A DNA stretch of 64,000 nt from Trichobilharzia szidati. Its lineage: Eukaryota > Platyhelminthes > Trematoda > Strigeidida > Schistosomatidae. The stretch covers positions 37,260,052 through 37,324,051 of the forward strand of contig OX235274.1 of the NCBI GenBank assembly GCA_944472155.2, given 5' to 3'. The notes under the pieces are model-generated. The model saw only the letters and a program-made list of their open reading frames with translations. It did not search any database and was not told the DNA's origin. A program made the translations under genes and the position numbers. Positions within the stretch are counted from its first letter, which is position 1; every line of letters starts with the position of its first letter. This document shows, one piece after another, positions 42,936 through 53,199 of this stretch.

Positions 42936-43017
42936 GTTTTAAGGATTTGAATTCTGTTTATTTAAAAATAAATAATACACAAAAGGTTTAACAGCTGAAG
43001 TTTCCTATGATATCAAA

Positions 43018-43252
43018 GTCGCGTCGGTGGCATAGCGGTTAGGACGCTCGCCGACCATGCACATGGTCCGGGGTTCGATCCCCGACCGGCGCACTCCTTT
43101 ACCTCGCTAAGCCAGAACTAAAAGCTGGTGAAGAGGAAAGGTTGGGCATGAGGCTAGCAACCCCATCCTGTAAAAATAAACATTGCTACAGAAACTTCAA
43201 GCCCCTGGCTTGAAGCCCTATGTTCCACTGGGAACGTGAAGGAATAAAAAAA
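43018..43252 (+). repeat. SINE-B, full length with target duplication
   Basis: The head 'gcgtcggtggcatagcggtt' (A box) and B box 'ggttcgatccccgaccgg' are followed by a body with 'gttgggcatgaggctagcaa' and the 3' end 'ccactgggaacgtgaaggaa' with an A-rich tail. An 11-bp perfect duplication atgatatcaaa flanks it (43007-43017 and 43253-43263). The tRNA-like fold (acceptor, D and T arms) is well kept, so RNA polymerase III promoter function is plausible. Confidence 0.9.
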
Positions 43253-43263
43253 ATGATATCAAA

Positions 43264-43925
43264 ATCTGTATATACAACTGTACACACAAATTTACATGTA
43301 TCTGCGGGAGCAGTTACATTGGAAGAACAGAAAGAAGAAGGGCATATCTACGATTTTCTGAACATGTACCAAAAAGCTTACATCTAAAGGGAACAAATGC
43401 TTTAAACAGTGCCATCGCCAGGCATCTCCTTGACACGGGTCATGAGGTGGACATCAAAAAGTCGTTCAAAATTATCAACAGGCAAAAGAGCTCAGTTCTC
43501 CTTCAGTTTGCTGAAGCCATTTCCATCAAGCGCCTGAAATCTGATTTATGCGTTCAGAAAGAAGCGGTTATCAGTCTTTCTTTGCCCTGCCTGGTAACTG
43601 GATATTTTTCATCTCTCTTTCATCTGAATGCGAAATGCTGAAAAGTTTCCATTGTGTATGGTTATTATTGTTCGGAATAGTGTTTAATATTACATATATA
43701 TATATTAGTGTATGCGTATATTGGTCGATTGATTTTTGTTTAAAAGTGAACTCTGTGCAAGTATGTTAAAATTGTATTTGTAGATACATTTAATAATGTT
43801 TTTGCCCTGTAAGCAGCTGACGAGAAGGCAGCGAAATAAACAATTATGGTACCATTTTATTCTGCTAAAACTGTAGTTCTTGCTTTGTTCAAATTCATTA
43901 AGGGGAATAAATGTATGAAATAGTT
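43264..43925 (+). mobile_element. PLE 3' end: GIY-YIG module and terminus
   Basis: Joined frames give FTCICGSSYIGRTERRRAYL, RFSEHVPKSLHLKGTNALNS, AIARHLLDTGHEVDIKKSFK, IINRQKSSVLLQFAEAISIK and RLKSDLCVQKEAVISLSLPC. It is very close to the 31667 element's nuclease, with one shift near 43440. RT is absent. The tail has a hammerhead-like motif at 43813-43865. Confidence 0.88.
43813..43865 (+). ncRNA. Hammerhead-like ribozyme, type I, in PLE terminus
   Basis: GCAG (43813-43816) pairs with CTGC (43862-43865). The core is CTGACGAG (43817-43824) with GAAA (43833-43836), and the stem II bases GC..GC are consistent with a short helix. Stem III AATTATGG/CCATTTTATT is AU-rich, with an ATT triplet before CTGC. 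CTGACGA is an accepted core variant. Confidence 0.7.
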
Positions 43926-44164
43926 AATTAAATATATTTTAGATAAGATTGTATTAACCATAATACCTTAGTTTGGAATTAACTTTTGCAAAGTGTAAAA
44001 GCAGATTGCTTAGCTACAAGTTTTTGAAGGATAGGATTCGTGGAATACTGACACTCCTTCTAAAATGCATACGTGGTCTCTGGATCACGTATCAGTTTAC
44101 GCAAGTACATGTCTATGAGTGAAATGACATAAGAAACACGAAACTTTAAAGAGTTATTTTTGTA

Positions 44165-44568
44165 GGGATTTGATCTGTTTCAAGTGTGATCACAGATTGA
44201 CCTCATTTACAGGACCGGTGAAAAATCACCCGGGAGTACTCGATAACTGTTTCGCTCTAGTTCGGGACTCTTCATTAGTACCCACCCACAGCTACGATTC
44301 GAATCGGGGACCTACCGGTTTTAAGGCGAGCTCGCGGACCACTCAGTCACTGGGACCCGATTCAGTGACCAACCCATGAATTCTATCCACTACCGCTTCA
44401 TGGCTTTAGCGCGACCACCAATCAATGTCATCTCTAGCAAGTACTTGTTCTCACCCTCCACTTGGTGAACCCCACTGGTCACGACTTCTCACTAGAAGTC
44501 CTGGGGTCTTCGTCCTGTGGCTAGTCACTAGCGAGCATCAGACTAATTTCTTTGAATTAGTCTGATGC
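44165..44568 (-). repeat. SINE-A copy (-), left half of a palindromic doublet
   Basis: 'cagattgacctcatttacag', 'agttcgggactcttcattag' and B-box complement 'cgattcgaatcggggaccta', up to the 5' end 'gctagtcactagcgagcatc'. The junction with the next copy is a 14-bp-arm palindrome (44535-44548 and 44555-44568). Confidence 0.78.
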
Positions 44569-44760
44569 GTACTGCCGAATGGCTGAATGGTCTGAGAGTT
44601 TGTCTCTTAACTGGAAGGTCCTAGGTTCGAACCATGACGGTTGGTTCGTACTGATGATGAGTCCCAGACTAGGACGAAACAGCCGTTCAGTACTCTTCCC
44701 TGATTTTCAACGGTTCCCTAACTGATATCAATTCGTGGTCAAACGTGAAACAAACATGAA
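44569..44760 (+). repeat. SINE-A copy (+), right half of a palindromic doublet
   Basis: The head 'cgaatggctgaatggtctga', B box 'ggtcctaggttcgaaccatg', body 'actgatgatgagtcccagac' then 'taggacgaaacagccg', and tail 'aactgatatcaattcgtggt'. Confidence 0.78.
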
Positions 44761-44779
44761 ATTAGCAAGTCATTAGGTG

Positions 44780-45910
44780 TCCAGGTTTTTGATGAAAACG
44801 CTGGATTTCTATTTAGATAGGAGAGAAATAAACACATATTTGAGAGGGACAATAATATTCATCCTGAGTATCTTCTAGAGGCAGTAGTGAAGGTTACTGA
44901 TTACCTTCAGCTCCGTGTTAGTAAATGCCACTGGATTTTTACACTTCCACTGGGACTAACTGATGAAACGAGACTGATCCTGATAGTCTTCGAATGGAAG
45001 CTGACTAAAAGACACCGTAATAACCTCAGAATAAGTGGAAAAAGCATCAGTAATAGGTAATACTCGTTAATTATTTTGACTCATTACTGAAATGGACTCT
45101 TAAAGCATATGGTAAGTGAAGTGATCTCCTAAAGGGATGAAAAAGCTTTAAAAGCTTCTCTGGAGAAACACCTGGAACACTGTGCAGAACACTTCGATCA
45201 GCGGTTCAGCAGATCTATAGAAACATTGCAGTTGCCAACTCCAGCCAATTTAAAAAGTGTGTATCTAATATAAAAATGAAACATCTGATGGTATAACTTC
45301 GAAGATGTTTAGGATTTGTTGTGATCCGTTATTGGCTGTAGTAACTGAGAGATCAGCTAGTGTACAGGAATCCCAAGTAGATCCAACGAACTGGTATTAA
45401 TCATTGTTTATACCATTATTTGAGAAAGGGGATGAATCTTCCTCTGGTAATAATGTGGGAGGGGGGTATTCTTATGAAAACTAAGTGGGGCTTGGAAAAT
45501 AACTCGTCAAAACCAGACAGATTTTATTTCTGGAAGAAGGTGCATCATTCAAATCTTTACTGTCTGACAGGTTTCGAAACACAGGCATGCCCAACACTTA
45601 ACATATTTTTTTCATGAAACTATGTAAGAGCTTATGGAAGGTTATCATAGGAAGTGACGACAGACACTGGTGTTCTCCCGGGATTACCCATTGTCACTGT
45701 TCTTATTTAATTTCATCATAGATGTACTAAAGGATGTCACCTTAACCGTCCTCGCTGTTTCAGCAATCGACAGTTATCAGGGAAATATCTCATTGATTTA
45801 GAATAAGCAGTTGATATTGTCTTTTTATGATATACTGCAGTTTTCTAAAAACCTTCGGCGAAAATCTGATTTTGTTTGACATCCGGTTGTGCTCTATTAA
45901 ATATAAGATA
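44780..45910 (+). mobile_element. Decayed LINE reverse-transcriptase region
   Basis: No open frame survives, but wording like LFIPLFEKGD (the pre-RT IP.YKKGD block), 'tgttctcccgggattacc' (LSPG/LPI-like), LFNFIIDVLKDV (equivalent to LF...ID.....) and 'gatttagaataagcagttga' then 'tattgtc' (DLE-AVDIV, the ADD box destroyed) occurs in the right order. Family not determined. Confidence 0.55.
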
Positions 45911-46200
45911 ATACATGCAGCACTGCTCTGCATTGACTGGTTTTGGAATCATATAAGCCATAATTGACTAATTGTTGGTGAAACCAATCCATCAAGTTCT
46001 TGATTACGGGCTTGAACCATTTAGCCAGATGTGGAATGCCTAAATGGAGTCCTCAGGACGCTAAGAACCGTTACCAGAGTCAAGGTTCTTCACTTCAAAT
46101 GAAATAAAAACAATCAGGTATATTAATCATCTAGTTGGATTAGCAAAAAGCACTACTCGCGTAGTTTTCGAACTTTATGAAGAAATTTAGGAAATAGGTA
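45911..46200. other. Spacer, nothing recognised
   Basis: It is possibly the continuation of the decayed LINE to the left; no block is readable. Confidence 0.25.
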
Positions 46201-46204
46201 TTGT

Positions 46205-46480
46205 GGGGATTTTTGGGTTAATTACAATTGTTAGATTTTTATCACGAACCAACAACAGGAAGAGATAATTGAAAACTGGCTGGAAGCACTGTGAAAAACT
46301 ACCTGTTTCGTCCTAGTTTGAGACTCTTCAGTCAGATCATGAGGTCAAGCTCGTGGACTATTCATCAACTTAGGCTGGAATCCAATGACTCCTAAATTTG
46401 AACTTTGTCAACTTGTGATACATAGCTCTGCCGTCAATAATGTCTTCAATGAGTATCCATTTAATATTGACATCCAGACA
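46205..46480 (-). repeat. SINE-A copy (-), diverged
   Basis: 'tttcgtcctagtttgagact' and 'tcatcaacttaggctggaat' are seen, with the B box deleted. It is closest to the copy at 53985-54320, suggesting a subfamily. Confidence 0.65.
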
Positions 46481-46559
46481 AGCAAACAGCAAATGTGAAA
46501 AGAAGCACTACTTAATGACTTCATAAATTTCGATAGGACTCGTCATCTGAGGACTCTAT

Positions 46560-47435
46560 AAACAAGATTAACTTTGTTGTTCTCTACCTCTGTAAAAGAT
46601 AAGCTCCTCCGTCTGGCCGCCTCCATGTGCATCTATCAGTTCACCTGCTCTTGTGGAGCAAGGTACATTGGCCGTAGTTAGAGGACGCTTTCCACACGGA
46701 TACGAGAACATATTCCAGCATGGTTTTATCAGGGAGAAAGGAAGTGTGTGCGAAGCTCTATTCTGGAACACCTGATCGGCTTCTGCCACTCTGTCAACCT
46801 TGACCATGATTTTAAGATCATACATAGAATCCATGCTAACTTTCCGCGTTTTCTTCGTTACAGACCTCTAAAGACAGATGAGGCCTTGACCATTCATGAC
46901 TTTAAGCCAGACCTTTGTGTACAAAAGAAGTATGTACTTCTGTCTTGGCCGTAGAGGGATAGACATTTATCTATCTTGTTTATTTAGTTATTCTATGTAC
47001 TTTTCCCTTATTATTATTATTCTCACTCTGAATTTTTTCCACTAGACCCACTTGTCATTTTAAACACAAAATTATTTATTTTTTACTTTTTATTTTTACA
47101 ATATTGAATTCTATCTTATCAAATTTCACACCATGTTATGTAACATTTTATATTCGTCTACTAATCTTATAATTATGTACCCCTTTTCAAAATCTATACA
47201 CCTTATGTATTATTCTATATACGACATTAATTATTTTGCCACTTGACATTAAACTATGATTATAATCAAAAATATTTTAACTGCATTTCATACTATTATT
47301 ATTTCATGTATTCACACCTTTGACCTAATTCCCTCACCGGATATAATTTCTTAAAAAGCATGTGTATATAGGATTGTACAGCTTGATAATAAATTTTGTT
47401 GAAAAGATTCTCTTCGCTGAATATTGTGTTCTTGT
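46560..47435 (+). mobile_element. PLE GIY-YIG module and 3' region (family I)
   Basis: Joined frames give MCIYQFTCSCGARYIGRS and LSTRIREHIPAWFYQGE, then the open stretch at 46748 gives RSSILEHLIGFCHSVNLDHD, FKIIHRIHANFPRFLRYRPL and IHDFKPDLCVQKKYVLLSWP, stop at 46952-46954. The 3' region to 47435 contains 'ttgtacagcttgataataaa' and 'ttcttcgctgaa'-like wording shared with the family G arms at 21365 and 22000. Confidence 0.82.
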
Positions 47436-47514
47436 TGCTAAAATGGGAATTATTAAATTATTATCTTTATAGATCACTATTTTAACTGTTGCAAACCATA
47501 AACCACCTTATAGT

Positions 47515-47641
47515 TAATATCAGTGAGAGAACCATTGAAAACCGGTAGGGGAGTATTGGACAGCTGTTTCATCCTAGTTTGTCCTAGTTCGCCTTGTAAC
47601 CAGAAGGTCCTGGGTTGAAACCTTGGCAGCGGGTGAGTACT
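47515..47641. repeat. SINE-A fragments (left of the LINE insertion)
   Basis: A minus-strand tail piece ('agagaaccattgaaaaccgg') is fused to a plus-strand head ('tcgccttgtaaccagaaggt', B box 'cctgggttgaaaccttgg'). It is cut at 'gggtgagtact'. The matching right part is at 48409-48500. Confidence 0.65.
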
Positions 47642-48408
47642 ACTTACTTTACTTTACTGCGGCTATCTCCTACGGGAGGATGAGCCGGCTTCATGAACAT
47701 CTCGAATCATCGCTGCCCAGGCGCGGCGATCTGATGCAAGGTTTTGCGACAGGGTTATCCAATTCTTGTCCCACAGACGGAGTCCGTAGACGGTTTGTAG
47801 CCTCAGGCACTCCATATCAGCCTTGACTGTACCAAGCCATGTTTTCAGCTGTCCACCCCTGCGACATCGCCAAGATGGTAATGGCGAGGGGTTTAGAACT
47901 GATTTGACCAGATCATCATCTGGTCGGCGCAGAACATGGCCAAACCACCGAAGGCGACGTTGTTGGACCAGTACTGGAATTTGGTTGATGTTGTAGCAAC
48001 GACGACACACTTCTTCGTTGGAGAGTTTGTAAGAGAGTTCATGAAGTTTCATGGGAATTTGGTACGAGTGATGTCCCCAGAATCGCTCGGCCTTTTGTTT
48101 GAGAGTGCAGCTCTAGCCTTTACACAACCAAGTGTGACCTACAAGGCAGTAGGAGTGGAGTAGGGAGTCCACTATCCATTGGCAGCCGGTGACCGGAGTT
48201 CGGTTCATACGCCTTTTTGAATGGGGCCAGACATCCAGGACACCCAACAAGCCCTTTGTCCATACGTCTGCCGGTGAGCTCCAGTGAGCTTCATACGCCA
48301 GTCTATGGAGGTTTGGAATCAGGGTTTAGCCATCTCCCCTAGACTGTCATCCAATGGACAGTCAACCCGGTGAAGAGCGCCGGGCATCCGCTTTCGCCCT
48401 CTCACTTT
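47642..48408 (-). mobile_element. LINE remnant with perfect 10-bp target duplication
   Basis: The minus-strand open frame (48052-47663, 129 residues) reads QRRLRWFGHVLRRPDDDLVK, CRRGGQLKTWLGTVKADMEC, WDKNWITLSQNLASDRRAW and AAMIRDVHEAGSSSRRR: the C-terminal tail of a LINE RT protein, of a different family from the RTE copies above. The 3' tail is a TAAAG-type simple repeat. Flanks ggtgagtact at 47632-47641 and 48409-48418 are identical. The 5' part (48060-48408) is not RT, so it may be an internal-deletion or chimeric copy. The perfect duplication and long open frame indicate a young insertion. Confidence 0.88.
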
Positions 48409-48500
48409 GGTGAGTACTGTTCATGAGTCTCAAACACTAGGACGAAACAACTGCTTGTCTAACTGATATCGATCCGTGGTCAAACAAATCAAATCACTAC
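48409..48500 (+). repeat. SINE-A fragment (right of the LINE insertion)
   Basis: 'catgagtctcaaacactagg', 'acgaaacaactgcttg' and 'taactgatatcgatccgtgg': the + strand 3' body of the interrupted SINE. Confidence 0.7.
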
Positions 48501-49968
48501 AAGCAAACTATTGAAAATTATAGTTAGTAATTCCTAATCTGAGGCAGATTACTTTGAATAGTCTTTTTCCCAGAAGCATAGTGTTTTTTTAAGAATTTCA
48601 GTGCGGTTGATACTGTTATTTTGCAAAAGCTTTAAAACATGAAAGAACTCTAAAAACCGCATTTATACCATTTTTACTCAAAGGCATTTTTTATGTATTC
48701 TGTATGCTCAAAAAAAATACAGTCTCGACAGAATATTCTCATTTTTTTTTTTTTTGCATTTGTGTCACGATTTTTTTTAAACATTCACTCTGTAAATTAG
48801 ACAATGACACGTGTTGATTAGCTGACTGAGATTAAATATGAGCAATAGTCATCTAAGATGAACTACGTCAGTAGTAATTAACCGCCAGACAGACGCACAC
48901 ACAATACACACATACTCACAAACACAGAAGCAGAACATCTTTTCAGCAATACATGTGTATAAATCACCTTCAAAATGTGTTCATGTGTGACGAATTTATC
49001 ACATGTACAGACTATTGATGATGAGTTAGCTGCCAATATATTTATCCTTTGCTGCTTTATACATATGCATTGGATTTTTAAGGAATCTGTTTTCCCTAAC
49101 ACAAAATATAAATGGTATTTGTCAGCCCCCTCCCCCCGCTAACTCATACTCCCTTTCTCTTCCTAGCCTAACTTCAAAAACAACTCCGACAATAAATTCA
49201 TGCAATTCATGAAACACCTTTGTTTAAAAACAATTTGATAGACATTGAAGAGGAGATAAGTTGTGTGTTTTGTTTGTTTTTCTTTGCCTGTTTTTATAAA
49301 ATTATCTTTCAATGAAGAAAGTAGGGGGATAATTTTCTGAAGATGTAGAAAAATCTTTATTTCAAGTAGTTTCACCTGTAATTTTTTCTATTTTTTTAAA
49401 AAACTTTCTAGTGGTAATTTTTTATTTCTTACATATTCGCTTCTCAATGTATAATTCCCTTGTGTGATGATTTACATGCAAACTGTAAGGTGAAGGAAGG
49501 AAGAGTAAGTAAGTACCTTTTTAGACTAATTTGTACTCAAGATGTTAGGAAAAAAATGGGAATATTTACTTCTCAGTTGGCTGGGATTTAATACTCTTTT
49601 CTTTTTGTTTCAAGTATTTTTCACTTTTTTTGGGGGTGGGGGGAGGCTGTAAGAGTCAACCAATCTTGAGAATCATACACAAAAGTACATCGGTTGTAAT
49701 TAACCACACTCTGCAAAAGGCGAACATATGCACTGAAATTTTGGAATAAACTACAAGAATTTAAGTCAAAAGAAAACTAAGAAAAAGTGTTTAAGATTGT
49801 GGAGAAAGTGCTGAGTATAACTAACTACATCAACCATGTGTCATCAAATACTGGTTTTAAAGATCTTAAAGGTATATGTTATGGGATCTTTGAAGACATT
49901 AAATGGCCTCAGCAGTCAGTATTTTCAATCTCAACCCTCAACCAATTTGAAATCTTTAAATGTGTCTT
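48501..49968. other. Repeat-poor island upstream of POU4
   Basis: No window repeat family is recognisable. It has poly-T (48744-48760), a CA run (48893-48925), and C- and G-tracts (49122-49138, 49630-49650). The ORFs are short and biased. On the POU4 (minus) strand it lies 5.6-7 kb upstream of the exon, so regulatory DNA or a non-coding first exon is possible, but nothing decisive was seen; no POU-IV box was found. Confidence 0.4.
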
Positions 49969-49975
49969 CAGTGCG

Positions 49976-50212
49976 TCGGTAGCATAGTGGTTAGGACGCT
50001 CGCCGACCATGCACATGGTCCTGGGTTCGATCCCCGGCCGCCGACGCACTCCTTTACCTCACTAAGCCAGAAATAATGCTGGTAAAGAGGAAAGGTTGGG
50101 CATGAGGCTAGCAATCCCATCCTGTAAAATAAACACTGCTACAGAAACTTCAAGCCACTAGCTTGAAGCCCTATGTTCCACTGGAGAACGTGAAGGAAAT
50201 ATAAAAAAGGTA
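49976..50212 (+). repeat. SINE-B, full length
   Basis: The head 'gtagcatagtggttaggacg', B box 'ctgggttcgatccccggccg', body 'gttgggcatgaggctagcaa' and end 'ccactggagaacgtgaagga' with an A-rich tail. Flanks tgtcttca and tatcttca agree at 7 of 8 bases. Confidence 0.85.
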
Positions 50213-50269
50213 TCTTCAAAATAAATTACAGAAAAAATGGAATGATCACGGATTGATATGATAAGGTGC

Positions 50270-50845
50270 TCATCAGATGAATTTTCTTAAATTAATCTAA
50301 TGCCCTCTAGAGACTGTCTACAGGACGAAGATGTCTGCCGTTCTAGTGAAGAGTCGTGACCAGTCGGGTCCATCAGGTTTGGTTGGAAGACAAATACTCA
50401 CCAATGAACTTGGTTGATGTCCACGCTAAAATCATGAATCGGTAGAAGTTAGAATTCATGGATTGATCATTGAATCAGGTCTCAGTAACTGAATGGTCTA
50501 CGAGCTTACCTCGTAAGCTGAAGGTCCTGGGTTCGTACTTCTGTAGAGTCCCAGCTTAAATAATTTTAATCCTTTATGTTCCGAGTGGAACATTGGGCTT
50601 CAATTTTCAGCTTTGAAGTTTCAGTAGCAGTGGTGCTTTTTTTGAGGTGGGATTGTAAGCCTCACGCTCGACCCTAGGAGCGAGTCGGCTGGGAGTTGAA
50701 CTCCGAACCATATGAATTGTTTGCGAGCGTTCTATCTGTGAACCACCGACTCTGAAGAGTACCAGACCAGGACGAAACGGCTGTCCAGTACTCCCTGCTG
50801 GTTTTCAGTGGTTCTCTAATCGACACAAGTACGTGATAAAACTTA
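50270..50845 (+). repeat. SINE-A interrupted by SINE-B
   Basis: The + strand SINE-A head ('tcagtaactgaatggtctac', 'ggtcctgggttcgtacttct') breaks at about 50562. Its body resumes at about 50752 ('ctgaagagtaccagaccagg', then 'ctgtccagtactccctgctg'). A minus-strand SINE-B lies between (50563-50751). Confidence 0.75.
50563..50751 (-). repeat. SINE-B inside SINE-A
   Basis: 'atgttccgagtggaacattg' (3' end), 'gtgggattgtaagcctcacg', B-box complement 'ggagttgaactccgaacc' and A-box complement 'tctgtgaaccaccgactc'. It is shorter than other copies by an internal deletion. Confidence 0.72.
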
Positions 50846-50869
50846 AAATAATAATTTTCAATTATTGGT

Positions 50870-51215
50870 TTTTGTAGGGGATTTTTGTTTGATTGGTTGA
50901 AGGATTTCCTCATGAACTGACATCGGTTGGAGAACCATTGGAAAACCAACAGGGAGTACTGGACAGCCTACTGTTTCATCAGCCTAGTTTGGGATTCCTC
51001 AGCAGTACGCAACCACTACCAGGGTTCGAACCCATTACCTTCTGGTTACAAGGTGAGCTAGCTCGTAGACCATTCATTAGCCACTGGGACCCGATCCAAT
51101 GACCAGCCCATAAATTCCAACTTCTGCCAATTTATGACATAGCGAGATCACTTCGCAATGTCTTATTCGATGAGTTACTGCCTCACTTCCAACTTGCTGC
51201 ACCCTACTGGTCATG
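50870..51215 (-). repeat. SINE-A copy (-), left half of a doublet
   Basis: 'aaggatttcctcatgaactg', 'gtttgggattcctcagcagt', 'cagggttcgaacccattacc' and 'ccactgggacccgatccaat'. Confidence 0.78.
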
Positions 51216-51375
51216 GTTATGAATTGGCAGAAGTTAGAATTCATGGACTGGCCATTGGATCGGGTCGCATTGGTTGAATGATGTACTAGCTAGCTCTCCT
51301 TATAACCATAAGGTCCTGGGTTCGAACCCTGGCGGTGAGTGCGTACCGATGAAGAGTATCAAACTTGAAATAAAT
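51216..51375 (+). repeat. SINE-A copy (+), right half of a doublet
   Basis: 'gaattggcagaagttagaat', the head 'gcattggttgaatgatgtac', B box 'gtcctgggttcgaaccctgg' and body 'gatgaagagtatcaaacttg'. It is truncated before the GAAAC motif. Confidence 0.75.
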
Positions 51376-51389
51376 CAATTTTCTATCTT

Positions 51390-52548
51390 CCAATGAATGG
51401 AAAACAAAACGATGTTTCTGTTTTTATTCACGTTTCACTGTTTAATGCTCCTAATAGCTTTATCAAAATAATATTTTTAAACTAGAATTTACAAAATCTC
51501 AGCTTATAAATAACAACTTAATTAGCATGAGGTAATTTTCATGTTGTCAAGTTTGATTACCAAAAGTAATACCAACATTAAACATGTTCGAAAACCTATT
51601 CTGAAGACATGGACCTCGATAACCGTCATTCCATATGGATCAGAAACGTCAGACGATATCAGAAGAGTACTCAATAAGCACAACATCAGAATTTTCTTCA
51701 AAACATCAGACACACACTACAAAGCAACCTTGTCCATGTAAAAGATCAAATCCCTAAGGGTTCACAGTCTAATTTTGTCTACAGAAAAAAATGCTTGGAA
51801 TGTGATGCAATGCACATTGGTCAAATATCGCGAGAAATCAAGATCAGAAGAAATGAATACCGCACAGCCTCTGTTCCACTTGGAAAATCATCAGCCATAG
51901 GTCTACACGCTATAGAATCAGGCCACAAAATTGATTTTGGCAGTGTTGAAATCATCCAGAAAAATTTCTCGGAGAACGTCTCATATCAGGAGCACTTCAT
52001 ATTAAACGGAATCCGATTGTTTGAAGAACCGGAATGAAAGATTCGTAGAGAATCTGACCCCGGCTCCGACAACCCATCTCCCAATAATGAAGTGACAGAA
52101 TCAACACAAATGTGATTATCATTCTTATGACATAAAAAACACTCTGATTTTATAATTTCATACATTCACTCGGTTTTGCTATCTTTACAAAGCGACCAAC
52201 TTGACAACGTAAATATCATCGACAGTACGCACCCACTGCCAGGGTTCGAACCCAGGACCTTCAGATTACAAGGCAAGCCCGTATACCATTCAGTCACTGG
52301 GACCCGACTCAATGGCTCATGAGTTCTAACTTCTTCCAATTCGCTGTCCAGTACTCCCTGGTTTTCAATGGTTCTCTAACTGATATCAATCCGTGATCAA
52401 CTCGTAAAAACAAAACTAACACTTACAAACCAAACTATAGAAAATTCTTGTTTACTAATATTACTCTGATAAAGCTATTAATAGCGTAAAATAGCGAGAC
52501 GTGAGTAAAAACAGAAATATCGTTTTGTTTTTCATTCATTGGCAAATA
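51390..52548 (+). mobile_element. PLE with inverted termini (GIY-YIG module)
   Basis: Arms at about 51390-51478 and 52468-52548 are inverted copies ('aaacaaaacgatgtttctgt' against 'acagaaatatcgttttgttt'; 'ctaatagctttatca' against 'tgataaagctattaatag'). The + strand reads KTWTSITVIPYGSETSDDIR, RVLNKHNIRIFFKTSDTHYK, KDQIPKGSQSNFVYRKKCLE, CDAMHIGQISREIKIRRNEY, SAIGLHAIESGHKIDFGSVE and VSYQEHFILNGIRLFEEPE, stop at 52035-52037. In the nuclease core YIGQ has become HIGQ. SINE-A (52220-52445) sits inside the right end. Confidence 0.85.
52220..52445 (-). repeat. SINE-A copy (-) inside the PLE
   Basis: 'cagggttcgaacccaggacc', 'ccattcagtcactgggaccc' and 'ttctctaactgatatcaatc' are seen; the internal order is rearranged (head in minus, tail in plus). 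Confidence 0.65.
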
Positions 52549-52915
52549 CAAAATGTTTTACAATAATGAATGCAATCCATACATTTAATTGTTTTGGTAC
52601 ATTAAGAAAAAGCACAATCCTAAGCCTTACTAATACTCTTTTGTAAATGCATTTAATCGAAAGTCAGTAGAGATATTTCTGAAACATTTTAAACACAGCT
52701 GATCGGTGAAAATTTAATTGTCTTGATACATTATGTCTATCAAAATTGAATTACACTACCAAACACAAAAATATTTGAAACGAATGTAGAATTAGTTGTC
52801 TCGGTTAATATGTATTGTAAATCAGTCATCCCAAAGATAAATATTCATGTCTAGTTAGCTTTCGAAAATACTTACAGAATAATTCAAGCCGAAATTGCCT
52901 GAAGTTCAGCTGTCT
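52549..52915. other. AT-rich spacer, nothing recognised
   Basis: No coding, RNA or repeat signal was seen. Confidence 0.3.
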
Positions 52916-52919
52916 CCTG

Positions 52920-53190
52920 TAAGGACATTGGATAGCTGTGCCGCTAAAAATCGCGAATTGACAGAAGTTAGAATTCATGGGCTACTAGACTGTGTCTCAT
53001 TGACCCTATGGGTTTATAAGGTTGCCTTGCAATATGAAAGTTCTGGGTTCGATCTCTTCTGGGATCATGAGTGTGTTACCGATGAAGAATCTCAAACTGG
53101 GGGAGGGGAAACAACTATCCAGTACTTTCTGGTGGCTTTCCGTGGTTGTCTAACTGATATCAGTCCATGACCAGACTTGATATCACACAA
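52920..53190 (+). repeat. SINE-A copy (+)
   Basis: 'cgcgaattgacagaagttag', 'gaattcatgggctactag', a damaged B box ('gttctgggttcgatctcttc'), body 'gatgaagaatctcaaactgg' and tail 'taactgatatcagtccatga'. Confidence 0.75.
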
Positions 53191-53199
53191 ATCCTCACA

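Noticed and set aside
43023..43095. tRNA gene
   Set aside because: It has A and B boxes and a cloverleaf-like outline, but is the head of a multi-copy SINE with target duplications, not a functional tRNA gene.
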